DNA of 64,000 nt from Arcicella rosea. Its GTDB lineage: Bacteria; Bacteroidota; Bacteroidia; Cytophagales; Spirosomataceae. Position 1 is the first letter of the stretch. Each line of letters opens with the position of its first letter. The notes under the pieces were generated by a model. The model was given only the letters and a program-made list of their open reading frames with translations. It searched no databases and was not told the DNA's origin. This document shows, piece after piece, positions 7,963-15,551 of this stretch. Position numbers and translations under genes: made by a program. The stretch spans positions 1-64,000 of the forward strand of contig NZ_JBEUMS010000023.1 of assembly GCF_040543805.1 (NCBI RefSeq), read 5' to 3'.

Positions 7963-9249
7963 TTGTCTCTAAAAGCTAAATATATCCTTTTTGTTACGCT
8001 CATTCATGCCGTGATTATCTTTTTGACTTTTCGGCTTTTGAATGAGAACAAACTCTATTTTATCCTTTCCGAAATCTTGGTTTTGGCTTCGATTGTGATT
8101 GCTATACAATTGTATCAAGATTTTATTCAGCCTTTAAAATTCTTATTAATGGGAGCGGAGGCGATAAAAGACCAAGATTTTGCGGTGAAATTCAAACCTG
8201 TTGGCAAGTACGAAATGGATGAATTGATTGCGGTATATAATGCCATGATTGATCAACTTCGCAACGAACGCCTGCAAGTAATGGAACAACATTTCTTTCT
8301 GGAAAAACTGATTCAGGCTTCACCGATTGCCATTATGATTTTAGATTTTGATGGAAATATTACTAAAGCTAATCCTAAAGCACAAGAGCTTTTTATTTTG
8401 CCCGAACACTTTACTACTATTTTTCCATTGAGCCAAATTCAGCATCCAATTATTCCCCATTTACTTTTATTAGAAAACAAAGAAGCCCAGACTATACAAT
8501 TAAATGGTTTAGCGACTTATAAAATTCAGCGTTCTTTTTTTATGGACAGAGGTTTCGCTCGTCCTTTTTTACTGATTGAAGAACTCACCACAGAAATTCT
8601 GGCGACAGAAAAGAAAGCCTATGGCAAAGTAATTAGAATGATGGCTCATGAAGTAAATAATTCGATTGGAGCAGTGAATTCTATTTTAGATGTTACAAAA
8701 ATATATATTGAAGAACCTGATTTACAAAATGCCTTGAACGTAGCCACTGAACGCAATGATAGATTGAATCTTTTCATGCGACGTTTTGCTGATATTGTAC
8801 GTTTGCCTTTGCCCAATAAAGAAATGAAAAGTATGAGTGCTATCGTCAACAATGCAGTTGCATTGATGCGTTTACAGATGGAACAAAAAGGTATTTCCTT
8901 GCAAGAGACTTATCAAGAAAACCCTAAACAAGTAGCGGTTGATGTTGGACAAATGGAACAAGTTTTGGTGAATGTCCTGAAAAATGCCATTGAAGCTTGT
9001 GATGGAAATACAGAAAAAATAATAGGAGTAAGTGTTACAAATACGCAAATACTTATCAGTAATAATGGAAAGCCCATTCCAAAAGCGATTGAACAACAAT
9101 TATTTACGCCATTTTTTAGTGATAAACCCGAAGGACAAGGCATAGGATTAATGCTATGTAGAGAAATTTTAAACAATCATGGATTTAATTTTTCTTTAGA
9201 AACAAAACCCGACGGTTGGACAGCATTTGTAATTGAATATCATTTGTAA
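7963..9249 (+). CDS. Two-component sensor histidine kinase, NtrB-like
   Basis: This membrane kinase probably phosphorylates the preceding sigma-54 regulator. The 428 residues contain two transmembrane helices (about 7-25 and 31-51), a HAMP-like linker (about 52-104), a PAS-like domain (about 112-210), the H-box with H229 (AHEVNNS), an N-box (N341), a G1-like segment near 367-370 and GQGIGL at 391-396. There is almost no periplasmic loop, so it probably senses the membrane or cytoplasm. The start is TTG at 7963, directly after a repeat array; no upstream ATG is in frame. Confidence 0.9.
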   Translation: MSLKAKYILFVTLIHAVIIFLTFRLLNENKLYFILSEILVLASIVIAIQLYQDFIQPLKFLLMGAEAIKDQDFAVKFKPVGKYEMDELIAVYNAMIDQLRNERLQVMEQHFFLEKLIQASPIAIMILDFDGNITKANPKAQELFILPEHFTTIFPLSQIQHPIIPHLLLLENKEAQTIQLNGLATYKIQRSFFMDRGFARPFLLIEELTTEILATEKKAYGKVIRMMAHEVNNSIGAVNSILDVTKIYIEEPDLQNALNVATERNDRLNLFMRRFADIVRLPLPNKEMKSMSAIVNNAVALMRLQMEQKGISLQETYQENPKQVAVDVGQMEQVLVNVLKNAIEACDGNTEKIIGVSVTNTQILISNNGKPIPKAIEQQLFTPFFSDKPEGQGIGLMLCREILNNHGFNFSLETKPDGWTAFVIEYHL

Positions 9250-9263
9250 CACTTTAAAATCAT

Positions 9264-9300
9264 AAAAAAGCGGTCTAAAACTAGTTTAGACCGCTTTTTT
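9264..9300 (+). terminator. Rho-independent terminator of the efflux/two-component locus
   Basis: A perfect 16-bp stem (AAAAAAGCGGTCTAAA and its complement) closes a 5-nt loop and ends in six T, 15 bp after the kinase stop. Confidence 0.93.
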
Positions 9301-9313
9301 GTGATTGATGTTT

Positions 9314-9400
9314 CCCGAATTCCTACTGTTTGAGCGGAGCGAGTTTAGGAATTCTTGATTTTTTTGTTACTTTTCTTTCATCAAGGAAAGAAAAGTAAGG
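9314..9400. repeat. Dispersed double-hairpin element, copy 1
   Basis: It contains GAATTCCT (9317-9324) paired with AGGAATTC (9347-9354) around a TGTTTGAGCGGAGCGAGTTT core. A 13-bp stem (9367-9379 with 9386-9398) around ATCAAG follows. A second copy is at 13128-13214. It has no coding potential in either copy and lies between convergent genes here. Confidence 0.9.
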
Positions 9401-9478
9401 TCTTACTAAAGGAAATATTTTGTGCTGAGTGGAAAAAACAAAAGAAATTTCGCTCATTCTCTATAAAGATATATAAAC

Positions 9479-9515
9479 ACAAGAGGTCAAAACCATAATG
9501 ATTTTGACCTCTTGT
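9479..9515. terminator. Terminator hairpin downstream of icd
   Basis: The inverted repeat ACAAGAGGTCAAAA/TTTTGACCTCTTGT forms a 14-bp stem between the convergent kinase locus and icd. On the minus strand it lies 20 bp past the icd stop. Confidence 0.85.
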
Positions 9516-9535
9516 AATATTGAAGAAAACGAAAA

Positions 9536-10768
9536 TTATTTCGCCAAAGCAGCTTTAAGATTTTCATCTAATGCAGCTAAGAATTCTTCAGTATATAAAT
9601 AATGCTCGCCATGATTCACTTTATTTCCATGAATACAAACAGCTAAGTCTTTAGTCATTTTACCAGATTCAACTGTTTCAACACAAACTTTTTCTAAAGT
9701 TTGGCAGAAGTTGATTAACTCTTGGTTGTCATCTAATTTACCACGGAATTCCAAACCACGAGTCCAAGCGAAGATAGAAGCGATTGGGTTAGTTGAAGTT
9801 GGTTTTCCTTTTTGGTGGTCACGGTAGTGACGAGTAACAGTACCATGTGCTGCTTCAGCTTCCATTGTTTGTCCGTCTGGAGTAATCAATACTGAAGTCA
9901 TCAAACCTAATGAACCGAAACCTTGAGCAACTGTATCAGACTGAACGTCTCCATCATAGTTTTTACAAGCCCAAACGAAATTACCATTCCATTTCAATGC
10001 TGAAGCTACCATGTCATCAATCAAACGGTGTTCGTAAACAATACCTGCTTCTACGAATTTCGCTTTGTAATCTGCTTGGTAGATTTCTTCGAAAATATCT
10101 TTGAAACGACCATCGTATTTTTTCAAGATGGTGTTTTTAGTAGATAAATATAAAGGCCATCCTTTGCTTAACGCCATGTTGAAACATGAGTGAGCAAATC
10201 CACGGATAGACTCGTCAGTGTTATACATTGTTAACGCTACACCATCGTTTTTGAAGTTAAATACTTCAAAAGTTTGTGGTTCAGAACCATCTTCAGGTGT
10301 GAAAGTAACTGTTAATTTACCTTTTCCTTTTGTTAAGAAGTCAGTAGCTCTATATTGGTCACCAAAAGCGTGACGACCAATCATGATTGGTGCAGTCCAG
10401 TTTGGTACTAATCTTGGAACATTAGAACAAACGATTGGCTCACGGAAAACAGTACCATCCAAGATGTTACGGATTGTTCCGTTTGGCGATTTCCACATTT
10501 GTTTCAAGCCGAACTCTTCAACACGTTGTTCGTCTGGCGTGATTGTAGCACATTTGATACCAACGCCGTATTGTTTGATAGCATTTGCAGCATCAATCGT
10601 TACTTGGTCGTTAGTTTCGTCACGGTATTCCATTCCTAAATCGTAGTATTTAATATCTACATCTAAGTAAGGAGTAATCAATTTATCCTTGATGAATTTC
10701 CAGATAATTCGAGTCATTTCGTCGCCATCTAATTCAACGACAGGGTTCGCAACTTTAATTTTTTCCAT
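9536..10768 (-). CDS. icd: NADP-dependent isocitrate dehydrogenase, homodimeric eukaryote-like type
   Basis: The enzyme oxidises isocitrate to 2-oxoglutarate and CO2 with NADP+ in the TCA cycle. The 410-residue length and the N-terminal VELDGDEMTR segment are characteristic of the eukaryotic-type homodimeric enzyme common in Bacteroidota. Substrate-binding SPNGTIRN (about residues 94-101), GTVFREPI and the C-terminal AAHGTVTRHYR NADP-site segment are all visible. It is monocistronic, with a promoter box at 10852-10859 and a terminator at 9479-9515. Confidence 0.97.
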   Translation of the reverse strand: MEKIKVANPVVELDGDEMTRIIWKFIKDKLITPYLDVDIKYYDLGMEYRDETNDQVTIDAANAIKQYGVGIKCATITPDEQRVEEFGLKQMWKSPNGTIRNILDGTVFREPIVCSNVPRLVPNWTAPIMIGRHAFGDQYRATDFLTKGKGKLTVTFTPEDGSEPQTFEVFNFKNDGVALTMYNTDESIRGFAHSCFNMALSKGWPLYLSTKNTILKKYDGRFKDIFEEIYQADYKAKFVEAGIVYEHRLIDDMVASALKWNGNFVWACKNYDGDVQSDTVAQGFGSLGLMTSVLITPDGQTMEAEAAHGTVTRHYRDHQKGKPTSTNPIASIFAWTRGLEFRGKLDDNQELINFCQTLEKVCVETVESGKMTKDLAVCIHGNKVNHGEHYLYTEEFLAALDENLKAALAK

Positions 10769-11144
10769 TGTGAAATATGCTAATTGGGAATTTTGAACTT
10801 TAATTGATTGAATTAATTCAAATTTCTTTTTATTAAAGAATTATTTTGGGGCAAAGGTAATCAATGAATTAATACGGAATGTGTTTTGTTTATCTAAATT
10901 CTATATTGATTCACTTGTGCTTGAGAAAAATACAATTTTTAGCACCTAAAAATAAAAATATTGAAAATCAGGCTTGATAAGAACCGAATATTTGATTTTT
11001 AACTGAAAATGCCATTTTAACCAAAATAGTAACAAATGCTTTGAAAATAATAAGAATTAATCTACTTACTTTGTATTTTGTTTGAAGGAGAATAATGCTA
11101 AAAATGAAGTGTTTACCCAAAAATGATTTTAATCAATTTTATTT
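10769..11144. other. Intergenic region between divergent icd and the acetyltransferase gene
   Basis: The 376 bp are very AT-rich. They hold the icd promoter box and, toward the acetyltransferase, no clear TAnnTTTG box. No open frame, tRNA or hairpin stands out. Confidence 0.6.
10852..10859 (-). promoter_or_regulatory. Bacteroidota -7 box of icd
   Basis: TACCTTTG on the minus strand matches TAnnTTTG, about 85 bp before the icd ATG. No good -33 TTTG was identified. Confidence 0.55.
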
Positions 11145-11549
11145 GTGGAAATCAAAAAAATAAGTCCTAGCGATACTTGGTCAATCCGACAAAGCGTAAT
11201 GTGGCCCGACAAACCACTTACTTATGTACAATTAGCCGAAGATGAAAATGGTTTACATTATGGAGTATTCGAAAACGCCGAATTGCTTTCAGTTGTATCC
11301 TTATTTATAGAAAGTGAAAATGCACAATTCAGAAAATTTGCCACACAAGTAATTCATCAAGGCAAAGGACATGGTTCGGCTTTACTTAACTTCCTGATTC
11401 AAGCATGTGAAAAACAACATATAAAAACTCTTTGGTGTAATGCCAGAACAACTGCTTATCCTTTTTATCAAAAATTTGGTTTTGAAATCGTGTCAGAAAC
11501 TTGGACAAAAGATGGAATCGAGTTTGTGAAGATGAGTAAAACACTTTAA
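11145..11549 (+). CDS. GNAT family N-acetyltransferase
   Basis: This small acetyl-CoA-dependent acetyltransferase of unknown substrate has 134 residues. The acetyl-CoA-binding segment HQGKGHGSALLNFL (about 74-87) follows the Q/RxxGxG/A pattern, and the C-terminal AYPFYQKFGFE motif (about 105-115) is typical of GNAT proteins. The start is GTG at 11145, because a stop codon lies five codons upstream in frame and no ATG is available. It stands alone; the following 90 bp contain a tRNA-like remnant on the opposite strand. Confidence 0.85.
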   Translation: MEIKKISPSDTWSIRQSVMWPDKPLTYVQLAEDENGLHYGVFENAELLSVVSLFIESENAQFRKFATQVIHQGKGHGSALLNFLIQACEKQHIKTLWCNARTTAYPFYQKFGFEIVSETWTKDGIEFVKMSKTL

Positions 11550-11554
11550 CCTTT

Positions 11555-11602
11555 ACGACACCAGTGGGAATCGAACCCACATCAAACGTTTATAGTTTGT
11601 GC
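11555..11602 (-). pseudogene. tRNA-like 3' fragment (probable tRNA remnant)
   Basis: On the minus strand, GTGGG-TTCGATT-CCCAC forms a perfect T-arm followed by TGGTGTCG resembling an acceptor 3' strand. Upstream is a 5-bp anticodon-like stem CAAAC/GTTTG with a 7-nt loop, but the loop lacks U33. The spacer to the T-arm is only 2 nt. No D-arm or matching 5' acceptor strand (expected GACACCA) is visible, so it is not a functional standard tRNA. Confidence 0.5.
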
Positions 11603-11638
11603 AAAACACTGAAAACCCAGATTTAATATTCATTAAAA

Positions 11639-12475
11639 ATGACTGATTATATATTAAGAATTGATTGTCCTGACGAAAAAGGGCTTGTTCATAAAATTAC
11701 AGGAGTACTTTTTTTCAACAATCTCAATATTGAACGTACCGACGAGTTTGTAGATGTAGATAACAATCTATTTTTCATGCGTGTAGCCTTTTCAGGCGAT
11801 TGTGAACCTGAAAGAATTGAAGATGGTTTAAGAGGAATTTTACCCAATACTGCCAATATCGACCTTTCGACCAAGCAAGTAAAAGACGTTGTTGTGTTGG
11901 TAACAAAAGAACATCACTGTCTTTCAGATTTATTGATTCGTAATGAATTTAAAGATTTACCTTTCAATATTTTAGCAGTCATCGGAAATCACGAAGTCTT
12001 GCGTCCGCTTACTGAAAAGTTTAATATTCCTTTTCATTACATACCAGCCGAAGGCATTACTCGTGCCGAACATGAAAAGCAAATTGAAGAATTGGTAAGA
12101 AGTTATTCGCCAGATTATCTGATTCTTGCCAAATTTATGCGAATACTTACGCATGAGTTTACCGAGAAATTTAGAAAGAAAGTTGTCAATATTCACCATT
12201 CGTTCTTGCCAGCGTTTATTGGAGCAAATCCTTATAAACAGGCGTATTTAAGAGGCGTGAAAATCATTGGTGCAACAGCACATTTTGTGACGGATGATTT
12301 GGATGAAGGACCAATTATTTTCCAAGATATTACTCGTGTCAATCATACCAAAAATGCTTTAGAAATGGCTCAGGCAGGACGTGACGTAGAGAAAATCGTG
12401 TTGGCAAAAGCCCTAAAATTAGTCTTTGAAGATAGAGTGTTTATTCATGGAAATAAGACAATTATTTTTGAATAA
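11639..12475 (+). CDS. purU: Formyltetrahydrofolate deformylase
   Basis: The enzyme hydrolyses 10-formyltetrahydrofolate to formate and tetrahydrofolate, balancing one-carbon pools and supplying formate for purine synthesis. The 278 residues comprise an N-terminal ACT domain (about 1-80, beginning TDYILRIDCPDEKGLV) and a formyltransferase-fold catalytic domain (about 85-278). The catalytic segment carries NIHHSFLP and later GATAHFVTDDLDEGPII, including the Asn-His-Asp set expected for the family. folA follows 100 bp downstream, a second folate gene. Confidence 0.95.
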   Translation: MTDYILRIDCPDEKGLVHKITGVLFFNNLNIERTDEFVDVDNNLFFMRVAFSGDCEPERIEDGLRGILPNTANIDLSTKQVKDVVVLVTKEHHCLSDLLIRNEFKDLPFNILAVIGNHEVLRPLTEKFNIPFHYIPAEGITRAEHEKQIEELVRSYSPDYLILAKFMRILTHEFTEKFRKKVVNIHHSFLPAFIGANPYKQAYLRGVKIIGATAHFVTDDLDEGPIIFQDITRVNHTKNALEMAQAGRDVEKIVLAKALKLVFEDRVFIHGNKTIIFE

Positions 12476-12540
12476 AAATTAAATAAAACCAAGTGTTCAT
12501 AAGAAACTATCTTGGTTATTTATTGATATACAGAATTTTA

Positions 12541-12568
12541 AATTCACAACTCACAATTCAGCATTCAT
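12541..12568. repeat. Short family B heptanucleotide array before folA
   Basis: Four units (AATTCAC, AACTCAC, AATTCAG, CATTCAT) end 6 bp before the folA TTG start. Confidence 0.85.
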
Positions 12569-12574
12569 ACTTAA

Positions 12575-13063
12575 TTGAAATTATCAATCATCGTCGCTGT
12601 TGCAGAAAATGGCGTTATCGGACATAATAATCAGTTGATTTGGCATTTGCCAGAAGATTTAAAAATGTTTAAAAGACTTACTTCGGGACATCCGATTATC
12701 ATGGGTCGTAAAACCTTTGAATCTATCGGTAAACCTTTGCCTAATCGTACTTCTATTATTATTACTAAAAATCCTGAATTTCAAATTGAAGGTTGTATTA
12801 CGGTTCATTCTTTGGAAGATGCCATTGAAGCAGCTAATGAAATTGAAGAAAACGAGGCTTTTATCATTGGCGGAGCAGAAATTTACCGTTTGTCTTTACC
12901 TTTTGCGGATAAAATCTATCTGACAGAAGTACATCATAGCTTTGAAGGCGATACTTTTTTCCCAGCAATTGATAAAGACATTTGGGAAGAAGTAAACCGA
13001 ATTGACCACGCCACAGACGAAAAACATTTATACAAATACTCTTTTGTGGAATTGGAAAAATGA
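12575..13063 (+). CDS. folA: Dihydrofolate reductase
   Basis: The enzyme reduces dihydrofolate to tetrahydrofolate with NADPH and is the target of trimethoprim. Its 162 residues match the usual bacterial length. Visible motifs are the N-terminal SIIVAVAENGVIG with the Met20-loop region, WHLPEDLKMFKRLTSGHPIIMGRKT (read as two joined motifs, about residues 23-47), a TTKNP-like segment and IIGGAEIY (about 97-104). The start is TTG at 12575 because the family N-terminus begins there. A heptanucleotide array lies immediately upstream. Confidence 0.96.
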   Translation: MKLSIIVAVAENGVIGHNNQLIWHLPEDLKMFKRLTSGHPIIMGRKTFESIGKPLPNRTSIIITKNPEFQIEGCITVHSLEDAIEAANEIEENEAFIIGGAEIYRLSLPFADKIYLTEVHHSFEGDTFFPAIDKDIWEEVNRIDHATDEKHLYKYSFVELEK

Positions 13064-13127
13064 TTTGAAAATTTGAAGGTGTGCAGATTTGAAGATTAAG
13101 ATTTAAGTTTTCGTGCGTTAGCATTTA

Positions 13128-13214
13128 TTGAAATTCCGCTGTTTGAGCGGAGCGAGTTTCGGAATTTCTTGATTTTCTTTTGTTACTTTTCTTGCATCAA
13201 GGCAAGAAAAGTAA
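13128..13214. repeat. Dispersed double-hairpin element, copy 2
   Basis: This copy has the same architecture and core (TGTTTGAGCGGAGCGAGTTT) as copy 1 at 9314-9400. GAAATTCCG (13130-13138) pairs with CGGAATTTC (13160-13168). TTACTTTTCTTGC (13183-13195) pairs with GCAAGAAAAGTAA (13202-13214) around ATCAAG. Differences from copy 1 occur in matched pairs on both arms. Confidence 0.9.
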
Positions 13215-13267
13215 GAAGTGTACGGAAAGAGTTACTTAAACGATTTTAAACTAAACGAATGTTTTAA

Positions 13268-13678
13268 ATGATACAAATAGCCGACAAAGCCATTGATATT
13301 CAAGCCTGCATTGATGCCGCACAGTCTGACCGTGCGGGAGCTGTGGATGTATTTATCGGAACAGTCAGAAATCATAATAAACAAAAAGAAGTTGTAAGAC
13401 TCATTTTTGAAACTTATGATACGATGGCTGTCAAAAAAATGCAGGAGCTTGCCGACCAAGCCCGTGAAAAATGGGAGATTGAAAAAATCGTGATGGTTCA
13501 CCGAAAAGGAGTATTAGAAATCGGGGATGTTGCCGTAGTAATTGCCGTTGCTACTGCTCATCGTGTGGCTTCTTTTGAGGCTTGTCAATGGTTGATTGAT
13601 ACTTTAAAGCAAGTTGTTCCTATCTGGAAAAGAGAAGTTTATGAAAATGGAGAAGAATGGTTGGAAGCCCATCCTTAA
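13268..13678 (+). CDS. moaE: Molybdopterin synthase catalytic subunit
   Basis: MoaE inserts sulfur from MoaD thiocarboxylate into cyclic pyranopterin monophosphate to make molybdopterin. The 136 residues show the N-terminal GAVDVFIGTVRNHN (about 19-32), the RKGVLEIGD and ATAHR segments, and the C-terminal VPIWKRE containing the active-site lysine. No moaD, moaA or moaC gene is nearby, so it is a detached member of the cofactor pathway. Its stop codon abuts the stop of the convergent LuxE-like gene with no gap. Confidence 0.94.
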   Translation: MIQIADKAIDIQACIDAAQSDRAGAVDVFIGTVRNHNKQKEVVRLIFETYDTMAVKKMQELADQAREKWEIEKIVMVHRKGVLEIGDVAVVIAVATAHRVASFEACQWLIDTLKQVVPIWKREVYENGEEWLEAHP

Positions 13679-14689
13679 TCACATAATCATCAAATTACAG
13701 CCACGAATATCCGAATTGTCGAATCTACCCAATACTCTAAATTGTTGATTTTCTGTAACAAAAGAACCTAAATCTTTGGTTTCTATAAAAGAACAGGAAT
13801 CTATATTGGCTAAATCAATTACGTTGATGCCTCCTCTACTTTGGTTTTTAACATTAAAAGGGTCGTTTACGTCTCGCAATAAAATCTTCATCGAAGCGGG
13901 CAAATCAAAAATGCCTTCACCAAAAGAATATCCTTGCGAAAGTAATTCTGTCATACCATATTCTGAATGAATTTTATCGACTGCAAAGGCTTTCGTCAAG
14001 ATTTCGTGTACTTCTTCTCGCAATAATTCTTTTCTTCTGCCTTTCATGCCGCCCGTTTCCATCACAATTAGGTTGTTAAAATCTTGTAAAAAAGATAAAT
14101 CCAAACCTGCTTCGGCAAAATCTAATAAACCAAAAGTAACACCGATTAAAAGGATTTTTTTATCAGGATTTTCGGTCGAAATGCGCTTCATGGTTGCACC
14201 TAATTCCTGATAATTATTCAAGTAGAAGCCAGAATTTGTTGATTTACTTTGCTGAATAAAATGCTGAACCATGTAAACCAAAGAAGAATTGTTACGTTCA
14301 AGATAGGAGGGAAGTAGAGCCAAAATGGTGAAATCCGAAAGCTTTCCATAAAACTTTTCAAAGATTTGTTCCGCAATCTGTAAGTAAAAAGCTGGGTCGG
14401 CTACTAAATGTCTTGAAGTATTTTGTCCAGTCGTTCCGCTACTTTCAAAGATTACTTTAGGCTCAATATCGCCAGTTAAAATACTTTGAGTCTTGAAAAA
14501 TTCTATTGGTAAAAAGGGAATGTCTTGAATTGACTGCAATGTTGATACATCAACTTGAAGATTTTTTAAGTATTTTGCGTAAGTAATATTATTTTGTGCT
14601 TGAAAACGGAAAATATCCAAAGCCAAAGCATCAAAATTCTCTGAATTTACTGTTAAAACGCTTGCTTTTAGTTGTGCTGATGTTATCAT
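13679..14689 (-). CDS. LuxE/acyl-protein synthetase family protein
   Basis: The product probably activates an acyl group as an adenylate, by analogy with LuxE, which is an ATP-dependent acyl-protein synthetase. The 336 residues include the adenylation motif FESSGTTGQNTSRH (about 83-96), the conserved PFLPIEFFKT segment near 58-67, and C-terminal EYGMTELLSQGY (about 244-255), a typical adenylate-forming A5-like motif. No lux genes are near, so the substrate is unknown. It is a single-gene unit convergent with moaE. Confidence 0.85.
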   Translation of the reverse strand: MITSAQLKASVLTVNSENFDALALDIFRFQAQNNITYAKYLKNLQVDVSTLQSIQDIPFLPIEFFKTQSILTGDIEPKVIFESSGTTGQNTSRHLVADPAFYLQIAEQIFEKFYGKLSDFTILALLPSYLERNNSSLVYMVQHFIQQSKSTNSGFYLNNYQELGATMKRISTENPDKKILLIGVTFGLLDFAEAGLDLSFLQDFNNLIVMETGGMKGRRKELLREEVHEILTKAFAVDKIHSEYGMTELLSQGYSFGEGIFDLPASMKILLRDVNDPFNVKNQSRGGINVIDLANIDSCSFIETKDLGSFVTENQQFRVLGRFDNSDIRGCNLMIM

Positions 14690-14819
14690 TTTTGGGGTCT
14701 ATACTTCAAATTCCTCTAAATCGTTTTGCAAAATTAAGCAATTCATTAAAATGCAGAACAATAAAGCAACAAGCAAGAAGGATAAAACGTTATATCGTCA
14801 AAATGTTTTTTTTAATACT

Positions 14820-15356
14820 ATGAAGAAGATTTTATACATATTTGGATTTTTAACATTGATTGTCTCTTGTACTGGACTACCAGATTTTAGTAATACTCCA
14901 AGCATTTCTTATAATAATGTTCGTATAATTACAACTCAAGTGCCAGGTCAGTTAGGTATTGCCAAAAAAGATTCAGTAATTATCTCTATCAATTATCAGG
15001 ATGGTGACGGTGACATAGGTCATACTGAAGAAGAATTAAAAAATGTCTTTAAAACGCAAGGCGATGGTTTTCAAAATTACATGGTTGATTTTTACTTCAA
15101 GAAAAATGGTAAGTTTGAAAAAATAGTTCCAGATGATATTATTGGCGGAAATATTAAATTTCATCTAAAAGAAGGAACAAAGCCGGGTCCCATTGAAGGA
15201 GTTATAGATTATTCTATAGACTTTTATTATAATTTATACAGTGGTTTTAAGATAACAGGAAAACAAGATACAATTAAATTAGGCATAACTATCAAGGATA
15301 GAGCCCTCAACGTAAGTAATACCACAGAAACTCCTGAGTTTGTGATTTTTAAATAG
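14820..15356 (+). CDS. Putative lipoprotein of unknown function
   Basis: I do not recognise a named family. The 178-residue product starts MKKILYIF, with a lipobox LIVSC at about residues 15-19 (Cys19), so it should be a lipidated envelope protein. The mature part is predicted soluble with a GDGD acidic turn (about 61-64) and beta-rich composition. A longer frame begins at 14751, but the signal sequence fixes the start at 14820. A strong terminator lies 23 bp after the stop, so the gene is transcribed alone. Confidence 0.8.
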   Translation: MKKILYIFGFLTLIVSCTGLPDFSNTPSISYNNVRIITTQVPGQLGIAKKDSVIISINYQDGDGDIGHTEEELKNVFKTQGDGFQNYMVDFYFKKNGKFEKIVPDDIIGGNIKFHLKEGTKPGPIEGVIDYSIDFYYNLYSGFKITGKQDTIKLGITIKDRALNVSNTTETPEFVIFK

Positions 15357-15378
15357 CTTTATTCTTAATATCTTCTAA

Positions 15379-15410
15379 AAAATTGGCATGACTTCGGTCA
15401 TGCCAATTTT
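15379..15410 (+). terminator. Strong rho-independent terminator with UUCG loop
   Basis: A perfect 14-bp stem, AAAATTGGCATGAC with its complement, closes a TTCG tetraloop and ends in T residues. It separates the lipoprotein from the peptidase gene. Confidence 0.93.
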
Positions 15411-15551
15411 GTTTTGGGCGATTCCAGCTTTGCAACAGCCTTTTCTCCGCTATTTCTTTTAACTTTGATGATATATTTTACAATTACTTTTCATCCAAAC
15501 CGAAAAGCTATTCATCAAATAATCAATCAACAACCAATACCCATAATATTC

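Noticed and set aside
15414..15551. N-terminal extension of the dipeptidyl-peptidase
   Set aside because: The extension sits between the terminator and the signal peptide, and would bury the signal peptide inside the protein.
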